Part shown: positions 5,369 to 15,132 of the stretch, piece by piece
Layout of the letters: every line of letters begins with the position of its first letter
How positions within the stretch are numbered: position 1 is the first letter of the stretch
From: an uncultured Collinsella sp.
Lineage (GTDB): Bacteria; Actinomycetota; Coriobacteriia; Coriobacteriales; Coriobacteriaceae
Direction of reading: 5' to 3'
Length of the DNA: 15,175 nucleotides
Assembly (NCBI GenBank): GCA_905197385.1
Contig: CAJJYO010000013.1
Coordinates: forward strand, 1 to 15,175
Program-made: the position numbers and the translations under genes
Notes under the pieces: model-generated
Database searches by the model: none
What the model was told of the DNA's origin: nothing
Seen by the model: only the letters and a program-made list of their open reading frames with translations

Positions 5369-7093
5369 GTGGACGAGGAAGCAAGCATCATCCTGGGGGA
5401 TGCCATCGCCTTTTGCCAGCGCGACGGCCAAGATGCACGCCTCATCAACATGCTGGGGCAATCGCGCGCCATAAGCCTGACCGAAGATACACTCACGATC
5501 GAGGCACCCTCGCGCTTTGCCATCGCGCAGCTCAAAAAGCATCAGCCGACTATTGAGGCCTATCTGGAAGAAATCGCCTTTGCGCCGATTGCGCTCGACA
5601 TCGTGGCACCGCAAGGCGCCGCGACGGAATCCGCTGCCACGACGGCGCCCGCCACGGCTCCCGCCGCTTCCCCGGCGGTGCCGGCCTCCGCAGGCGACGT
5701 ACCGACGATCGAGCACCAGCACAGCGATGTTTCCCGTGAAACCATGGCACCGTTGCCGACCGCGGCGGCGACGTCAACGAACGTACCCGTCACGCACATG
5801 CCCATCGCTCACGACGCAGCGGCGGGCGCGGATTCGGGCATTGCAATCAAAAACACGCTCTCGGCCGATGATTTTCGTCGCATGATGAACCAGATGAAGG
5901 GCGGAGCGCCGACTAAACCCACGCAAGTTGCGACCCCCGCTTCACCCATGCCAGCACCGACCGTGCCGGCCGAGCAGAATACGGATGGAGCCCCGCTCGC
6001 CGCGAACTCAAAATTTACCTTTGAGAACTTTGTCTACGGCCCCGAGAACAGCCATGCCTATCGCTCGGCACTCAAGTTTGCCGCCCTCGCGGACGAGCGC
6101 GGCACGTGCACATCACTGTTCATCTACGGCAAATCGGGCCTGGGCAAGACGCACCTGCTGCTCGCCATCAAAAACGAGCTCGCCGAAAAGTCGCCCGAGA
6201 TCAAGGTCAAGTATGCCAACTCCCAGGCATATCTGGACGACCTGATGACCGAGTTCGACCGTCAAAAGAAGAGCAACGCTCCCATCATGCAGGCGTACCA
6301 CGGCGTGGACGTGCTCATCATCGATGACATCCAAAACATCATCGGCAAGCGCGCGAGCGTGGACTACTTTTTCCAGCTCATGGACGAGTTCATCCGCAAC
6401 AACAAGAAGGTCGTCATCGCGGCAGACCGCGCCCCCAAGGACCTGAGCATGGACGAGCGTCTGACCAGCCGCTTCAACGCCGGCATGCTCTGCCTGGTCG
6501 CAGAGCCCAGCTACGAGATGAAATACAAGATCTTGCAGCGCTATTACGAAAACACCATCGTCGCCGCTCCCGAGGCAGGCGACGACTCGCTGCTGGCGGC
6601 CTATGGGGGCGACGGCGGACACCTGACCGACGAGCACTTTAAACACATGGCCGAGGTCTCGGGCACCAACATCCGCGAACTCGAGAGCTTTTGCGAGCGC
6701 TGCGCCGGCGAGGCGGGCGACCGCGAGCGCGAGGGCGGAGAGCTCACCTTTGACGATATCGACGCCATCGCCGGCCAGTACTTCGACACATCGGCCAAAA
6801 AGATCAACGTGCAAACGGTTCAGTCCGTCATCGAAGAGCAGTACGGCGTGACACACGAGGAGCTCATCGGCCCGCGTCGCAACGCCAATATCGCCAAAGC
6901 GCGCCATATCGCCATCTACCTGGCCATCGAGATGTGCGAGATGACGACCACGGCGGTGGGCGCCGAATTTGGCAACCGCAACCACTCGACCGTCAGCACG
7001 AGCTACAAAAAGGTCCAGAAGATGATCCAGGAAGACCGCACCGTCACCGAAGACCTCAAGTCGTTGCGCGATAAAATTACACTGCGTTCGTAG
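5369..7093 (+). CDS. dnaA: Chromosomal replication initiator DnaA
   Basis: DnaA is the AAA+ ATPase that binds DnaA boxes, melts oriC and recruits the helicase. Domain I is at about 1-80; domain II is a long alanine/proline/threonine-rich linker (about 80-210); domain III carries Walker A GKSGLGKT (254-261) and Walker B VLIIDDIQ. Domain IV ends in the signature VGAEFGNRNHSTV (530-542). At 574 residues it is longer than the E. coli protein (467), mostly because of the linker. In the signature, the usual GGRDHTTV is GNRNHSTV, so two residues of the base-reading triad (D433, H434, T435 in E. coli) become N538 and S540 while H539 is kept. The start is GTG 5369-5371, with GGAG-like bases (5359-5363) upstream and a gap of 15 bp to the preceding gene. 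The linker DNA also contains a degenerate parS. Confidence 0.97.
   Translation: MDEEASIILGDAIAFCQRDGQDARLINMLGQSRAISLTEDTLTIEAPSRFAIAQLKKHQPTIEAYLEEIAFAPIALDIVAPQGAATESAATTAPATAPAASPAVPASAGDVPTIEHQHSDVSRETMAPLPTAAATSTNVPVTHMPIAHDAAAGADSGIAIKNTLSADDFRRMMNQMKGGAPTKPTQVATPASPMPAPTVPAEQNTDGAPLAANSKFTFENFVYGPENSHAYRSALKFAALADERGTCTSLFIYGKSGLGKTHLLLAIKNELAEKSPEIKVKYANSQAYLDDLMTEFDRQKKSNAPIMQAYHGVDVLIIDDIQNIIGKRASVDYFFQLMDEFIRNNKKVVIAADRAPKDLSMDERLTSRFNAGMLCLVAEPSYEMKYKILQRYYENTIVAAPEAGDDSLLAAYGGDGGHLTDEHFKHMAEVSGTNIRELESFCERCAGEAGDREREGGELTFDDIDAIAGQYFDTSAKKINVQTVQSVIEEQYGVTHEELIGPRRNANIAKARHIAIYLAIEMCEMTTTAVGAEFGNRNHSTVSTSYKKVQKMIQEDRTVTEDLKSLRDKITLRS
5728..5743. promoter_or_regulatory. Degenerate parS inside dnaA
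   Basis: TGTTTCCCGTGAAACC matches parS at 14 of 16 positions, and at 13 of 14 over the inner GTTTCACGTGAAAC. Both outer half-sites, GTTTC and GAAAC, are intact; only one central base and the last base differ. It is read in the DnaA frame as VSRET (residues 121-125), in the variable linker where sequence is little constrained. Confidence 0.5.
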
Positions 7094-7108
7094 GGAAATA
7101 GAGACACC

Positions 7109-7128
7109 TGTTGAAAACTTGTCGAAAC
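7109..7128 (-). promoter_or_regulatory. Paired DnaA boxes downstream of dnaA
   Basis: A perfect inverted box (TGTTGAAAA, 7109-7117) is followed by a weaker one (TGTCGAAAC, 7120-7128). Their starts are 11 bp apart, about one helical turn. The first lies in the extended context AAGTTTTCAACAGGT on the minus strand. Confidence 0.75.
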
Positions 7129-7172
7129 CACGGGCATAAGGTGTCTAAAACCCAACCCGCGGTGATGAAAAG

Positions 7173-7199
7173 TTTTGAGCAGGTTTTGAACGTGGAAAA
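7173..7199. promoter_or_regulatory. Degenerate DnaA-box cluster
   Basis: TTTTGAGCA (7173-7181) and TTTTGAACG (7184-7192) each differ from TTTTCAACA at two positions and again start 11 bp apart. CGTGGAAAA (7191-7199) reads TTTTCCACG on the minus strand. These would be low-affinity sites if used. Confidence 0.4.
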
Positions 7200-7263
7200 C
7201 CACCCCCGTTGCACACAGGTTGCTGTCGATTCTCTTTCTGGGTCTGACCTGCGTCTTTGGGAG

Positions 7264-7313
7264 TAATCAACAGTTTCGTCAGTGCTATTACTATTATTAA
7301 GATATTTATATCT
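7264..7313. other. Candidate unwinding element: DnaA box, DnaA-trios and AT-rich palindrome
   Basis: TAATCAACA (7264-7272) is followed after 12 bp by five tandem triplets CTA TTA CTA TTA TTA (7285-7299). On the lower strand these read 3'-GAT AAT GAT AAT AAT-5', matching the DnaA-trio consensus 3'-(G/A)A(T/A)-5' in the orientation known from B. subtilis. The AT-rich palindrome AGATATTTATATCT (7300-7313) comes next. The order box, short spacer, trios, AT-rich DNA fits the basal unwinding system described for bacterial origins. Confidence 0.65.
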
Positions 7314-7331
7314 ATAGAAAGGTATTAAAAG

Positions 7332-8435
7332 ATGAAGTTCACCGTCAGCCAGAGCTCGCTTACACAAGCCATCGGCGTCGTTATGAAGGGTGTCGCTTCG
7401 GCATCCACCCTTCCCATCCTGTCGGGCGTGCTCGTCAAGGCGCAAGACGGCATTTTGGAATTCCAGACCTCTAACTACACCATCTCGATCCGTCATCGCA
7501 TCGCGGCGCATGTCGAAGAAGAGGGCGAGATGGTTATCCCCTGTAAGATGCTCTCCAATATCACCAAGACCCTCCCCGATGCCCCGGTCACCTTTGAGCT
7601 GTCCGAGCGCCAGGTGCTGATTGGTTGCGAGAAGAGCTCTTTTAGGCTGAACACGCTCGATGCCAATGACTTCCCCGAGTTTCCGGCCTATGCCATCGAG
7701 AGTGCCGTGGAGCTGCCGACCGATATCTTGTCCGAAATGGTCGGTCGCGTGTGGCGCGTCACCTCGACCGACAAGGCCCGCCCCATCCTGGGCGGCGTGC
7801 ACATGAAGGTCGAGAACAATACCGTGCGCCTGGTGGCGACCGATTCCTTCCGCTTGGCCGTGTGCGATACGCAGGTCGAGACCTCGACCCTCGAGGGTTC
7901 CTTTGAGCTCAACGTTCCGGCCGACGCCTTTAACGACGCGCTGAACATCATGGCCAGCCAGGCGACCATCATGATCGGGGCTACCGACACCCAGGTCGTC
8001 TTCGAGGCCGGCAACACCACCTACGTGTCGCGCCGCATCGAGGGCGTGTACCCCAACTACAAGCAGCTCATCCCCGATTCGTGCGTGACGAGCGTCAAGA
8101 TCGACGTCGCCGCCTTCAATGCCGCCCTCAAGCGTGTTGCCGTTATCGCGAGCGCCAACCCCGCCGTCAAGTTCGAGATCGACGTCGAGAACGGGCAGAT
8201 GGGCCTGTCTTCCATCTCCAACGACCAGGATCTGGCGCAGGAGACGATCGATGTCGAGGCCGAGGGCGAGTCGGGTACCATCGCCTTCAACTACCACTAC
8301 ATCTTCGGCTGCCTCAATGCCCTATCCAAGGAGAAGGAGATCACGCTGGAGCTCAAGAGCTACTCGCAGGCGGGCATCTTCAAGTCCTACGACAAGATCA
8401 ACTACCTGTACCTGGTCATGCCGGTCCGCATCTAG
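7332..8435 (+). CDS. dnaN: DNA polymerase III beta subunit (sliding clamp)
   Basis: DnaN forms the ring-shaped homodimer that tethers the replicative polymerase and other proteins to DNA. The protein has 367 residues, the normal length, with the N-terminal pattern MKFTVSQSSLTQAIGVVMKGV and the family block LPILSGVLV. The C-terminus YLYLVMPVRI corresponds to the usual MPMRL-type ending next to the partner-binding pocket. The ATG at 7332 follows AGAAAGG (7316-7322) at nine bases. The recF start is nine bases after its stop. Expression probably comes from read-through from dnaA or a promoter in the AT-rich spacer. Confidence 0.98.
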   Translation: MKFTVSQSSLTQAIGVVMKGVASASTLPILSGVLVKAQDGILEFQTSNYTISIRHRIAAHVEEEGEMVIPCKMLSNITKTLPDAPVTFELSERQVLIGCEKSSFRLNTLDANDFPEFPAYAIESAVELPTDILSEMVGRVWRVTSTDKARPILGGVHMKVENNTVRLVATDSFRLAVCDTQVETSTLEGSFELNVPADAFNDALNIMASQATIMIGATDTQVVFEAGNTTYVSRRIEGVYPNYKQLIPDSCVTSVKIDVAAFNAALKRVAVIASANPAVKFEIDVENGQMGLSSISNDQDLAQETIDVEAEGESGTIAFNYHYIFGCLNALSKEKEITLELKSYSQAGIFKSYDKINYLYLVMPVRI

Positions 8436-8444
8436 CGTTGCGCC

Positions 8445-9551
8445 ATGACCATGTTCGCCCGCGATCTTTCCGTCGCGCACTACCGCAGCTTCGATAGCTA
8501 TCGCCTTGCCCTAGACGACGGCGTGACGATACTTGCGGGACCCAACGCGGCGGGAAAGACCAATCTCATAGAGGCGCTGCAGCTGCTGACGAGCGGCGCC
8601 TCGTTTAGGCATCCGACCGCAGCCGAGCTCGTCCATGACGGCGTGGGCTCGTGCAAGGTCGAGCTGAGGCTCGAGGGCGACGGCCGCGTGCTTGATATGG
8701 GATTGAACGCGGAGGACGGTAAGCGCTCGTTTAGCCGCAACGGCAAGAGATGTTCTGCCGCCGGTGTGCGCGGGGTTCTGCCGAGCGTGCTGTTTTGCCC
8801 CGACCATCTGGACATGGTTAAGAGAGGCGCCAGTGTGCGCCGTGCCGCCCTCGATGACTTTGGCATGCAACTGAGCGCACGCTATGCCGATCTTGCGAGC
8901 ACCTATGGGCGCTGCGTGACCCAGCGCAACGCCCTGCTCAAGGAGACCTGGTGCTGCCGCGAGATGCTCGGCGCGTGGAACGATTCGATTGCCCGCGCGG
9001 GCTCGGCCCTGCTCGTGCACCGGTTGGCCCTACTCGACCGGCTGGCGGGCCATGTGCACACTGCCTACGGTCAAGTGGCACCCGGTGAGGCTGCCAACGT
9101 GACCTATACGTCCACGCTGGGGGATTTGCCCCAGGTCGAGGATCGCGAAGAGCTGAAGGGCTGGGCGTACGAGCGCATGCTGGCCGCACTTGATGAGCAC
9201 GCCGACGAGGAAATTCGCCGCGGCGTGACGTTGGTGGGACCGCATCGCGATGAGATTGAGTTTACCGTGGCGGGTCGCTCCGCCCGTTCATTTGCCAGCC
9301 AAGGTCAGCAGCGAACGTTGGTTCTGGCCTGGAAGGTGGCCGAGGTGGCCGTGGCTCGCGATGTCCTGGGCACCGCCCCATTGCTGCTTTTGGACGACGT
9401 GATGAGCGAACTCGACGGCGAACGCCGCGGCGCTTTTCTGCGGCTGATCGGCGATGATATCCAGACGGTCATAACCACGACCAACTTGGGGTACTTTACC
9501 GATGACCTGCTTGATCGAGCCAAGGTGGTGGGCATGGGTGAGACGTGCTAA
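8445..9551 (+). CDS. recF: DNA replication and repair protein RecF
   Basis: RecF is an ABC-type ATPase of the SMC-like class that helps load RecA at gapped DNA with RecO and RecR. Visible motifs are Walker A GPNAAGKT (32-39), the ABC signature SQGQQR (285-290), Walker B LLLLDD (313-318) and the D-loop SELD (321-324). At 368 residues it has the usual length. ATG 8445 has no clear Shine-Dalgarno but lies nine bases after dnaN, suggesting translational coupling. A second ATG two codons later is possible. The 3' end overlaps dciA by 14 bases. Confidence 0.97.
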   Translation: MTMFARDLSVAHYRSFDSYRLALDDGVTILAGPNAAGKTNLIEALQLLTSGASFRHPTAAELVHDGVGSCKVELRLEGDGRVLDMGLNAEDGKRSFSRNGKRCSAAGVRGVLPSVLFCPDHLDMVKRGASVRRAALDDFGMQLSARYADLASTYGRCVTQRNALLKETWCCREMLGAWNDSIARAGSALLVHRLALLDRLAGHVHTAYGQVAPGEAANVTYTSTLGDLPQVEDREELKGWAYERMLAALDEHADEEIRRGVTLVGPHRDEIEFTVAGRSARSFASQGQQRTLVLAWKVAEVAVARDVLGTAPLLLLDDVMSELDGERRGAFLRLIGDDIQTVITTTNLGYFTDDLLDRAKVVGMGETC

Positions 9552-10101
9552 TTACGAGCGCGAGAGCGAAACGGTTGCCTTCAGTGGATTTTTGAACGCA
9601 GAGCGTCAGCGCATCCTGGCGGCCGCGACGCCTGAGCGCCGCGCGCAGATGGAGGCTGCAGAGGAATCTCGCGCGGTCTATCGCGCGTGGAACGCGGTGT
9701 GCTCGGGCACGCGTGAGGGGCGGCATGTGACGGGCCTGCGCTACCTGCCCGAGTCCAATGAGCTGCTGGTATATCTCGATTCGCCCTCGTGGACGCAGGA
9801 AATGACGCTGTTGCGCGAGATCATCCGCGCGCGCATGGAGCGCGCCGGTGCGCATGTGGATGGCCTGGTGTTCAAAACCACCGCGCCCGGTCACACGCCG
9901 CCCGCCGCCAAGGAGCGCCTGCGTCCGGCGACGACCGGGCGCCCGCCGGCTCCGCACGCCGACCTCAGTGAGGCCGAGCGCGCCGAGATTGAGTGCCAAG
10001 TGGCGCCCATCGAAGACCAAAAACTGCGCGAGGCCCTCGAGAACGCCATGAGAGCCAGCGCCGAGTGGGCCAAGGGCGTGCAAAGCAAAAAAGAGCCTTA
10101 A
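9538..10101 (+). CDS. dciA: DciA-like replicative helicase loader/operator (DUF721)
   Basis: DciA is the widespread ancestral bacterial factor that assists loading of the DnaB helicase where DnaC/DnaI are absent. The DUF721 core runs from YRAWNAVCSG through TGLRYLPESNELLVYLDSPSWTQEMTLLREIIRARM to VDGLVFKT, roughly residues 45-115. The tail is alanine/proline/glutamate-rich and charged. I place the start at GTG 9538 (187 aa), inside the 3' end of recF, because AAGGTGG (9522-9528) lies nine bases upstream. The ATG at 9502 in the same frame lacks such a site. Its place between recF and gyrB is where actinobacterial dciA usually sits. An intrinsic terminator follows. Confidence 0.85.
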   Translation: MRRANYERESETVAFSGFLNAERQRILAAATPERRAQMEAAEESRAVYRAWNAVCSGTREGRHVTGLRYLPESNELLVYLDSPSWTQEMTLLREIIRARMERAGAHVDGLVFKTTAPGHTPPAAKERLRPATTGRPPAPHADLSEAERAEIECQVAPIEDQKLREALENAMRASAEWAKGVQSKKEP

Positions 10102-10127
10102 ATCGCATCTGGTGGCCTTGTAGAGCC

Positions 10128-10154
10128 AAATACCCTCGTTCCCGAGGGTATTTT

Positions 10155-10157
<3 letters not shown>
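10128..10157 (+). terminator. Intrinsic terminator after dciA
   Basis: TACCCTCG (10131-10138) pairs with CGAGGGTA (10143-10150) around a TTCC loop and is followed by seven T residues (10151-10157). AAA (10128-10130) can extend the stem against the T-run. It separates the dnaA-dciA unit from gyrB. Confidence 0.93.
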
Positions 10158-12237
<2,080 letters not shown>

Positions 12238-12243
12238 CCTGTT

Positions 12244-12344
12244 CGGCTTTCCCAGCCACCGCACCTTCGCCCTCAATCGTCGGTCGCGTACCCAAGTACG
12301 TTTCCCTCCTCTTTCGGGCGAATCTGCGGCACCTGGAAAAGCCG
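12244..12344. repeat. Large imperfect inverted repeat between gyrB and gyrA
   Basis: Two 29-base arms (12244-12272 and 12316-12344) are complementary at 23 positions. The outer seven bases (CGGCTTT/AAAGCCG) and the inner seven (TTCGCCC/GGGCGAA) pair perfectly. The 43-base loop holds a second hairpin, CGTAC-CCAA-GTACG (12287-12300). No T-run follows on the plus strand. It could be a REP-like mobile palindrome, a structured mRNA element or a processing site. Confidence 0.7.
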
Positions 12345-12393
12345 TCTCCGTGGTAGGGAACTAATTAGACCACGCAAACCATGAGGAGGTAAC

Positions 12394-15132
12394 GTGGCAG
12401 ACGATATCAACAATAACGAGGGTATGGACGAGGCCGGCGATGCCGGTATGCCCGACGATCTGAAGCGCCTGCTTGCCCGTGCTGAGCAGGGCGAGGACGG
12501 CGATCCGGACGCCTATAACCCCGATGCCGATGATGATGAGGAAGAAGACGACGCCGAGCTCGAGGAGAGCTTTGGCGAAGTCGACCGTGGCGCCTCGGCC
12601 GGCGAGGATATCAACGGCGGCCAGCTCCAGATTTCGGAGTTTGGCCGCGAGATGAAGCAGTCGTTCATCGAGTATTCGATGTCGGTCATCACGGCGCGCG
12701 CCCTGCCGGACGTGCGCGACGGCTTAAAGCCGGTGCACCGCCGCATCCTGTACGCGATGAACGAGAGCGGCATCTACCCCAACCGCCCGCACAAGAAGTC
12801 AGCTTGGACGGTCGGCGAAGTTATCGGTAAGTACCACCCGCATGGCGATTCCGCGGTCTACGAGGCCATGGTCCGCCTGGCGCAGTGGTTCTCCATGCGC
12901 ACGCCGCTCATCGACGGTCACGGTAACTTCGGTAACATCGACGGCGACGGCGCGGCGGCCATGCGTTACACCGAGAGCCGCTTGGCAAAGCCCGCCATGG
13001 AACTGCTGCGTGACTTGCAGAAGGATACCGTCGACTGGCAGCCCAACTACGACGAATCGCTCGCCGAGCCCGTGGCGCTGCCTGCGCGCTTCCCCAACCT
13101 GCTGGTCAACGGCAGCCAGGGCATCGCCGTCGGCATGGCCACCAACATCGCTCCGCATAACCTCACCGAGGCGATCGAGGCCACCTGCTACCTGATCGAC
13201 AACCCCGACGCCACCGTCGACGAGCTCATGCAGATCATGCCCGGTCCGGACTTCCCCACCGGCGCCATCATCATGGGCAGCGCCGGCATTAAGCAGAGCT
13301 ACGAGACCGGCCGCGGCTCCATTACCGTGCGTGCCAAGGCACACGTGGAGTCCACCAAGACCGGCCGCAGCCGCCTGGTCTTTACCGAGATTCCCTACAT
13401 GGTCAACAAGGGCACCCTGCAGGAGAAGATCGCCCAGCTCGTCAACGACAAGCGCATCGAGGGCATCTCGGATATGCGCGATGAGTCCAACCAGAAGGGC
13501 ATCCGTCTGGTCATCGAGCTCAAGAAGGGCGTCATTCCGCAGGTCGTGCTCAACAATCTGTATAAGTACACCTCGCTGCAGACGACCTTTGGCGCCAACA
13601 ACCTGGCACTCGTCAACGGCGTTCCCAAATGCCTGAGCCTGCGCGAGATGCTGCAGCACTACATCGACCACCAGGTCGACGTCGTCACCCGCCGCACCCG
13701 CTTCGACCTTAAGAAGGCCCAGGCCCGCGCGCATATCCTCGAGGGCTACCTGATGGCCCTTGACCATATCGACGAGGTCATCAGCATCATCCGCTCCTCG
13801 CAGACCGACTCCGAGGCCAGCAGCCGACTGATCGAACGCTTTGGCTTTACGCCCGAGCAGACCACGGCCATCCTCGAGATGAAGCTGCGCCGCCTGACCG
13901 GCCTGGAGCGCGACAAGATCCAAGAAGAGTTGGACGGCCTGCGCCGCGCCATCGCCTACTACGAGGACCTGCTGGCGCACGAGGAGAAGATTCTGGGCGT
14001 CATCAAGGAAGAGATGCGCGAGATCTCCAAGAAGTTTGGCGACAAGCGCCGCACCGAGATCAGCCAGGTTGAGAAGGACTTGGACGTCGAGGACCTCATT
14101 GCCGACGAGGATATGGTCGTGACCATCACCCACACCGGCTACGTTAAGCGTATCCCGGTGGCTGCCTACCGTGCCCAGAAGCGCGGTGGCAAGGGCGTGT
14201 CGGGCGTCAACCTCAAAGAGGACGATGTTATCGACGAGATGTTCATCGCGTCCACGCACGAGTATGTGCTGTTCTTCTCGAGCAAGGGCAAGGTCTATCG
14301 CCTGAAGGTGCACGAGCTGCCGGTGGGTACGCGCCAGGCGCGCGGTACCGCGATCGTCAACCTGCTGCCCTTCGAGGAGGGCGAGAAGATCGCGAGCGTC
14401 ATCAGCTGCCGCGAGTTCCCGGCCGACGAGTACCTGATGTTTGCCACCAAGAGCGGCATGGTCAAGAAGACCGTGATGAGCGCTTACGATCGTAGCCGCC
14501 GTGATGGCCTGATCGCTATCAACCTGCGCGACGACGACGCACTGCTGAACGTGCGCCGCGTGCGCGAGGGTGACAAGATTATCCTAGCCACCACCGCGGG
14601 CAAGGCGATCATGTTCTCCGAGGAGCAGGTGCGCGCCACCGGCCGCGATACCAGCGGCGTTCGCGGTATCGGTATGAAGGACGGCGTGAGCGTTCTGGGC
14701 ATGGAAGTCACTAACGGCAACGGCGATCTGTTCGTCATCACCGAGCGCGGCTACGGCAAGCGCACGCCGGTCGCGGACTACCCAGAGCAGAATCGCGGCG
14801 GCCAGGGCGTCTACACCATCCAAATGACCGAGCGCAAGGGCAACCTCGCGGCCATGAAGACGGTGGGCCCGCAGCACGAGCTGTTCATCGTGACGGAGGG
14901 TGCGACGGTCATTCGCGTCAAGACCGACGAGATCAGCCAGACCGGCCGCGCCACCCAGGGCGTCAAGATGATGACCGTCGACGACAACGACCGCGTATGC
15001 GCCGTAGCCCGCATGACGGCAGCCAAAGAGAAGCCCGAAGGCGAAGCAACAGAAGACGGTTCTGCCCCCGAAGAAGCCCCAGTCGATCTAGGCGATGGCA
15101 ACGACATGCCAGAAGATCTCCTAGACGAGTAA
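12394..15132 (+). CDS. gyrA: DNA gyrase subunit A
   Basis: GyrA cuts and rejoins DNA and wraps it for supercoiling; it is the quinolone target. The catalytic tyrosine is Y192 in AAAMRYTE. The quinolone-determining region reads [12 protein letters not shown], with serine (S153) and an acidic residue (E157) at the positions equivalent to E. coli S83 and D87, the susceptible-type residues. The GyrA box is QKRGGKG (595-601), which supports GyrA over ParC. The start is GTG 12394 after AGGAGG (12384-12389). The protein is 912 residues with two unusual ends. About 80 residues precede the normal start of the fold (around [19 protein letters not shown]), including [15 protein letters not shown] at 44-58. 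The C-terminus is also acidic and ends EDLLDE. Confidence 0.97.
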   Translation: MADDINNNEGMDEAGDAGMPDDLKRLLARAEQGEDGDPDAYNPDADDDEEEDDAELEESFGEVDRGASAGEDINGGQLQISEFGREMKQSFIEYSMSVITARALPDVRDGLKPVHRRILYAMNESGIYPNRPHKKSAWTVGEVIGKYHPHGDSAVYEAMVRLAQWFSMRTPLIDGHGNFGNIDGDGAAAMRYTESRLAKPAMELLRDLQKDTVDWQPNYDESLAEPVALPARFPNLLVNGSQGIAVGMATNIAPHNLTEAIEATCYLIDNPDATVDELMQIMPGPDFPTGAIIMGSAGIKQSYETGRGSITVRAKAHVESTKTGRSRLVFTEIPYMVNKGTLQEKIAQLVNDKRIEGISDMRDESNQKGIRLVIELKKGVIPQVVLNNLYKYTSLQTTFGANNLALVNGVPKCLSLREMLQHYIDHQVDVVTRRTRFDLKKAQARAHILEGYLMALDHIDEVISIIRSSQTDSEASSRLIERFGFTPEQTTAILEMKLRRLTGLERDKIQEELDGLRRAIAYYEDLLAHEEKILGVIKEEMREISKKFGDKRRTEISQVEKDLDVEDLIADEDMVVTITHTGYVKRIPVAAYRAQKRGGKGVSGVNLKEDDVIDEMFIASTHEYVLFFSSKGKVYRLKVHELPVGTRQARGTAIVNLLPFEEGEKIASVISCREFPADEYLMFATKSGMVKKTVMSAYDRSRRDGLIAINLRDDDALLNVRRVREGDKIILATTAGKAIMFSEEQVRATGRDTSGVRGIGMKDGVSVLGMEVTNGNGDLFVITERGYGKRTPVADYPEQNRGGQGVYTIQMTERKGNLAAMKTVGPQHELFIVTEGATVIRVKTDEISQTGRATQGVKMMTVDDNDRVCAVARMTAAKEKPEGEATEDGSAPEEAPVDLGDGNDMPEDLLDE

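Larger units (their letters stand above)
7094..7331. other. Downstream half of oriC (dnaA-dnaN spacer)
   Basis: This 238-bp spacer begins with a cluster of DnaA boxes (7109-7199), passes through a stretch with no feature I recognise (7200-7263), and ends in a box, a trio run and an AT-rich block (7264-7331). The layout corresponds to the unwinding half of the B. subtilis origin. The AT-rich end also carries TATTAT (7292-7297), which could serve as a dnaN -10 element, but I see no matching -35. The dnaN Shine-Dalgarno AGAAAGG (7316-7322) lies at its right end. Confidence 0.8.

Noticed and set aside
3855..7199. Repeated box-like motifs as a CRISPR or transposon-end signature
   Set aside because: Spacing is irregular, orientation is mixed and repeats are short; no cas gene, transposase or target duplication is present. 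DnaA boxes explain them.
7077..8297. Open frame opposite dnaN, running into the origin spacer
   Set aside because: Antisense shadow; it would cross the DnaA boxes and trio region and has no recognisable domain.
12799..14313. Long open frame on the minus strand opposite gyrA (504 codons)
   Set aside because: Same cause: an antisense shadow of a highly conserved gene with strong GC3 bias.
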